64,000 nucleotides of DNA from Spongospora subterranea f. sp. subterranea (lineage: Eukaryota > Endomyxa: Phytomyxea > Phytomyxea > Plasmodiophorida): the NCBI GenBank assembly GCA_049724395.1, contig JAUGWO010000140.1:124001-188000 (forward strand). Reading direction: 5' to 3'. The notes below the pieces were generated by a model. That model was not told the DNA's origin. It saw only the letters and a program-made list of their open reading frames with translations, and ran no database searches. A program made the translations under genes and the position numbers. Of the stretch, positions 61,201-64,000 are shown one piece after another. Numbering within the stretch: position 1 is the first letter of the stretch; each line of letters starts with the position of its first letter.

Positions 61201-64000
61201 AAGAGGTAATCACATATCAACGGTTCTGTCGCAGCCATAACATAATTACATCGCATTTAGGCGATGGGTTCTCTTGAAATCAAACAGAAGCAGTTACGGG
61301 TAATGCAAGAAAAGCTGACAAAAGTCAAAGAGCAAGTTGCAGCTTTAGAAGCTCGATATGAGAGTAGCGATCAAGAAAAAAGTGTACTCAGAAAAGCTGC
61401 TGAATCTTTGGAGACCAAACTCTCTCGAGCCGATAAACTTGTATCGGGGCTAGGAAGCGAGAGATCGAGATGGCAATCATCAATTACTCAACTTGATGAG
61501 CAGGTTGTTTCTACTTTATTCAATCCGACAATGTCTGAGATTCTGGCAGTTGAGCTATCTGGTTGGAGATTGCGCGATTGCAGCTGGGTTTGTATCATAC
61601 TGTGGCCCATTTGTCGGTAAATACCGAACTGGTTTGGTCAAAAAGTGGCTGGAATCAACCCATGAAGCCAAAGTCGCTTGTTCGCCTGACTTCAACGCGG
61701 CTACGTTTCTCGCTTCCCCAACGGATATAAGAGATTGGAAAATTCAGGTATCATTATCACTTTAGCAATTTGTGTACTTGAGTATTTATCTATCTAACCA
61801 TAGGGATTACCATCCGACGATTTCAGTATCGAAAACGGTCTGCTAGTTACCCGCGGTTTAAGATGGCCTCTGATGGTGCTCACATGGCATTGGCTTTTGC
61901 TGTTCTGAAACTCAACGTCTTCTTATAGGTGGACCCTCAAGGGCAAGCTAATAAGTGGGCTAAAGCGCTTCATGGGAAAACACTCAAAGTAGTTGATCCA
62001 AAGGATAAAGATCTGTCACGAACGATGGAATCATGCATACAGTTTGGAATTCCTGTTTTGATGCAAGACGTTGGCGAAAAGATCGACCCGGGGTTGGATC
62101 CTATTCTCCTCAAGCAGATTATCATAGAGAATGGGCGGAGGTAAAGTGTCAGGAACTCAGTTTAATTCTTATCTGACCTAGACCAGATTTGTTCGTTTAG
62201 GTGATAAGAAAGTGGAATATAACGACTCCTTTTTGTTTTGGATGACGACTCGGTTGCAGAATCCACATTATGCACCTGAAGTAAGTTGCAGCGATTTTTA
62301 GAGCTATCAAATTAACGTGATGTAAAGGTTTGCGCTAAATGTACTATTGTAAATTTCGCCGTGAAGGAAAAAGGGTTAGAGGAACAATTGCTAGCATTTG
62401 TTGTCAAGATTGAGCAACCAAAACTCGAGGAGGATAAAAGTGCTCTTGTCATAACTGTTGCAAATAACAAAAGAAAGCTTGTTGAACTAGAAAAAATGAA
62501 ATCCTTTCGCTTTTGAAAACAGCGTCTGGGTCTCTAGTAGACGATGAAGGATTGATTAATACGCTTCAGGTATCGAACTGTTACATTCCTTACAAAAAAC
62601 CAAATTCTGTTTCTAGGCATCAAAACGAACAAGTGAGGCCGTCAGTGAGGATCTTCGAGTTTCTGAGGAGACCGAGAAGCAAATTGATGTCAGTTTAGCG
62701 TTTTTGGCCAACTTTAAAAAATAATGCTTTATATTAGAGCGCCCGGGAATCTTATCGCCCTTGCGCGGTCAGATCAGCGATTTTGTTTTTTGTTTTGAAT
62801 GACTTGGCATCAATCGATCCCATGTATCAATTTTCTCTTGATGCATATTTTGAGCTTTTCCGTTTGTCTATCGACAAGTCTAGAAAGCCCAAAGGGACCA
62901 TCGATGTCAAAGAACGTGTGCGATCATTGAATACCTTTCATACTGACGCGGTCTATAAGTACTCATTGCGAAAAGTGTTCAAAAGCTATTGTCAATTGGT
63001 GTGCCTTTCAATATTTTAGGTACACTTGTAGAGGTCTTTTCGAAAAACACAAGCTTCTGCTCTCGTTCCAAATGTGCATTCGAAAAATGTCAGCGGAGGG
63101 AAAAATCAACAACGACGAATTTTTATTCCTTCTTCGCGGAGGTTTGTCAGCGCCTGCTTCAGAATCAACAAATCCGGCACCAGACTGGATTTCAAACTAT
63201 TCTTGGGATCAGGTATAGTATATTGGCATTATGGTTAACAAAGCATAATGTTTTTGTTTAGGTTCAAGCCTTAAATGAATTCTCCCCTTTATTCAATAAT
63301 CTATCTAGCAGTCTCGAACAAAACCATCGCGGATGGAAGCAATGGGCCAGAGCTGAATGCCCAGAAACGGCCCCGTTCCCTGGGGAATGGCAAGCGAAGC
63401 TCGACGATTTGCAACGAATGATTCTTTTGAAAATTTTCCGTCCGGATCGAGTCATCCATTCCGCAAGGCGGTAAACTGATCATTAATATTGTCAGTATGC
63501 GAACTAAGATTTGGTGTTTTCAGGTTTGTATCCAAGAACTTGGGACCGTCGTTCGTGGAACCTCCGCCTATGGATTTGGCGCAAGTATTTGCAGATTCGA
63601 ATTCAACAACACCGATTGTCTTTGTTTTATCCCCGGGAGTGGATCCTACAGCCATGTTAAGGTCACTTGCTGTCCAAGCAGATCGCCAGGTCAGATTATT
63701 GACGCTCTCCATTGTGTCGCATCGAATGATACTGGAAATAGGTGGAAGAAATTTCGTTAGGACAAGGGCAAGAAGCTCCAGCACAACGACTATTAGCTGC
63801 CGGTATAGCTCGCGGGTTTTGGGTGTTCTTCGCCAATTGCCATCTTTCTATCTCATGGATGCCGGAACTGGAATCACTGATTGATTCTTACTGTTCTGGG
63901 GAAGTTCATCCGAACTTCAGACTTTGGCTGTCAAGTGACCCTGTAAAGCGATAGTAATCTGGGCTTGGGGCCATTATCTGATCGATTCATTTACAGCACC
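49284..64000 (+). CDS. DNAH2: Axonemal dynein heavy chain, DNAH2 type (inner-arm I1/f), 3' end outside window
   Basis: ATG 49284; dozens of short introns. Tail: [67 protein letters not shown], all matching DNAH2 rather than outer-arm chains. Linker: [21 protein letters not shown] stretch (54100-54160), then [20 protein letters not shown] (about 55005-55060). AAA1 P-loop GPAGTGKT (56055-56078) followed by [17 protein letters not shown]2 GETLSGKT (57105-57128), AAA3 GGTGTGKT (58290-58313), AAA4 GVGGSGRQS (59555-59581). Stalk coiled coil 1 about 60420-60790, microtubule-binding tip around 60860-61200, coiled coil 2 from 61264 to about 61500. AAA5 has [20 protein letters not shown]; later [10 protein letters not shown] and [10 protein letters not shown]. 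Roughly the last tenth of the protein is missing at the window edge. Three single-base surpluses occur near 50401, 51493 and 60840. Confidence 0.93.

Overview
This is a eukaryotic nuclear window, gene-dense (a gene every 1.5-2 kb, both strands) and intron-rich. Wherever a conserved protein fixes the reading frame, coding runs are broken by GT-AG introns, mostly 45-65 nt long and at most about 110 nt. The genes recognised are PCNA, Ran, the DCC1 cohesion loader, proteasome Rpt2, exosome Rrp41, EMC5, a Dbp2-type helicase, a kinesin-7-like motor, dihydropteridine reductase and a very long axonemal dynein heavy chain of the DNAH2 type. The dynein implies motile cilia. A URC1/URC4 uracil-degradation gene, short introns and compactness fit a zoosporic (early-diverging) fungus or a related flagellated opisthokont. 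That placement is inference; no rRNA or mitochondrial sequence is present.

Layout. 1-3.4 kb: a multi-exon gene for an all-helical protein built from degenerate repeats of about 52 residues. 3.4-6.7 kb (minus): one gene that reads through from a GTP-cyclohydrolase-II-like URC1 domain into a DUF1688/URC4 domain. 7.2-9.2 kb: a decayed two-gene PIF/Harbinger DNA transposon. 9.8-12.2 kb: DBP2-like helicase with a GW-rich N-terminus. 12.7-14.7 kb: EMC5 and RRP41, divergent. 14.7-20.1 kb (minus): an acidic protein, an IQ-motif protein and the kinesin. 20.9-26.4 kb: a possible UBL/PH protein, an NAD(P)-binding SDR and several unrecognised small genes. 26.5-26.8 kb: an inverted duplication. 27.1-31.3 kb: a large helical protein and PCNA, divergent across about 190 bp.

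32.3-32.9 kb: a minisatellite running up to QDPR, followed by an aspartoacylase-family gene. 35-38 kb: poorly supported small genes. 38.3-41.1 kb: a coiled-coil protein and RPT2 (convergent). 41.2-42.3 kb: a second minisatellite. 42.3-46.4 kb: DSCC1, RAN and a coiled-coil protein. 46.8-48.7 kb: an LMBR1-like membrane protein. 49.3-64 kb: the dynein, cut by the window end.

Functionally, PCNA and DSCC1 act at the replication fork, RRP41 and the helicase in RNA processing, RPT2 in protein degradation, and kinesin and dynein in microtubule transport and ciliary beating. Several conserved exons carry one base too many with no intron to explain it (at least one other lacks a base). I read these as probable homopolymer errors in the assembly, but they should be checked. 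The observations I rate highest are the URC1-URC4 fusion, the recurrent one-base frame offsets, the undescribed helical repeat, and the helicase with Argonaute-hook-like GW motifs.
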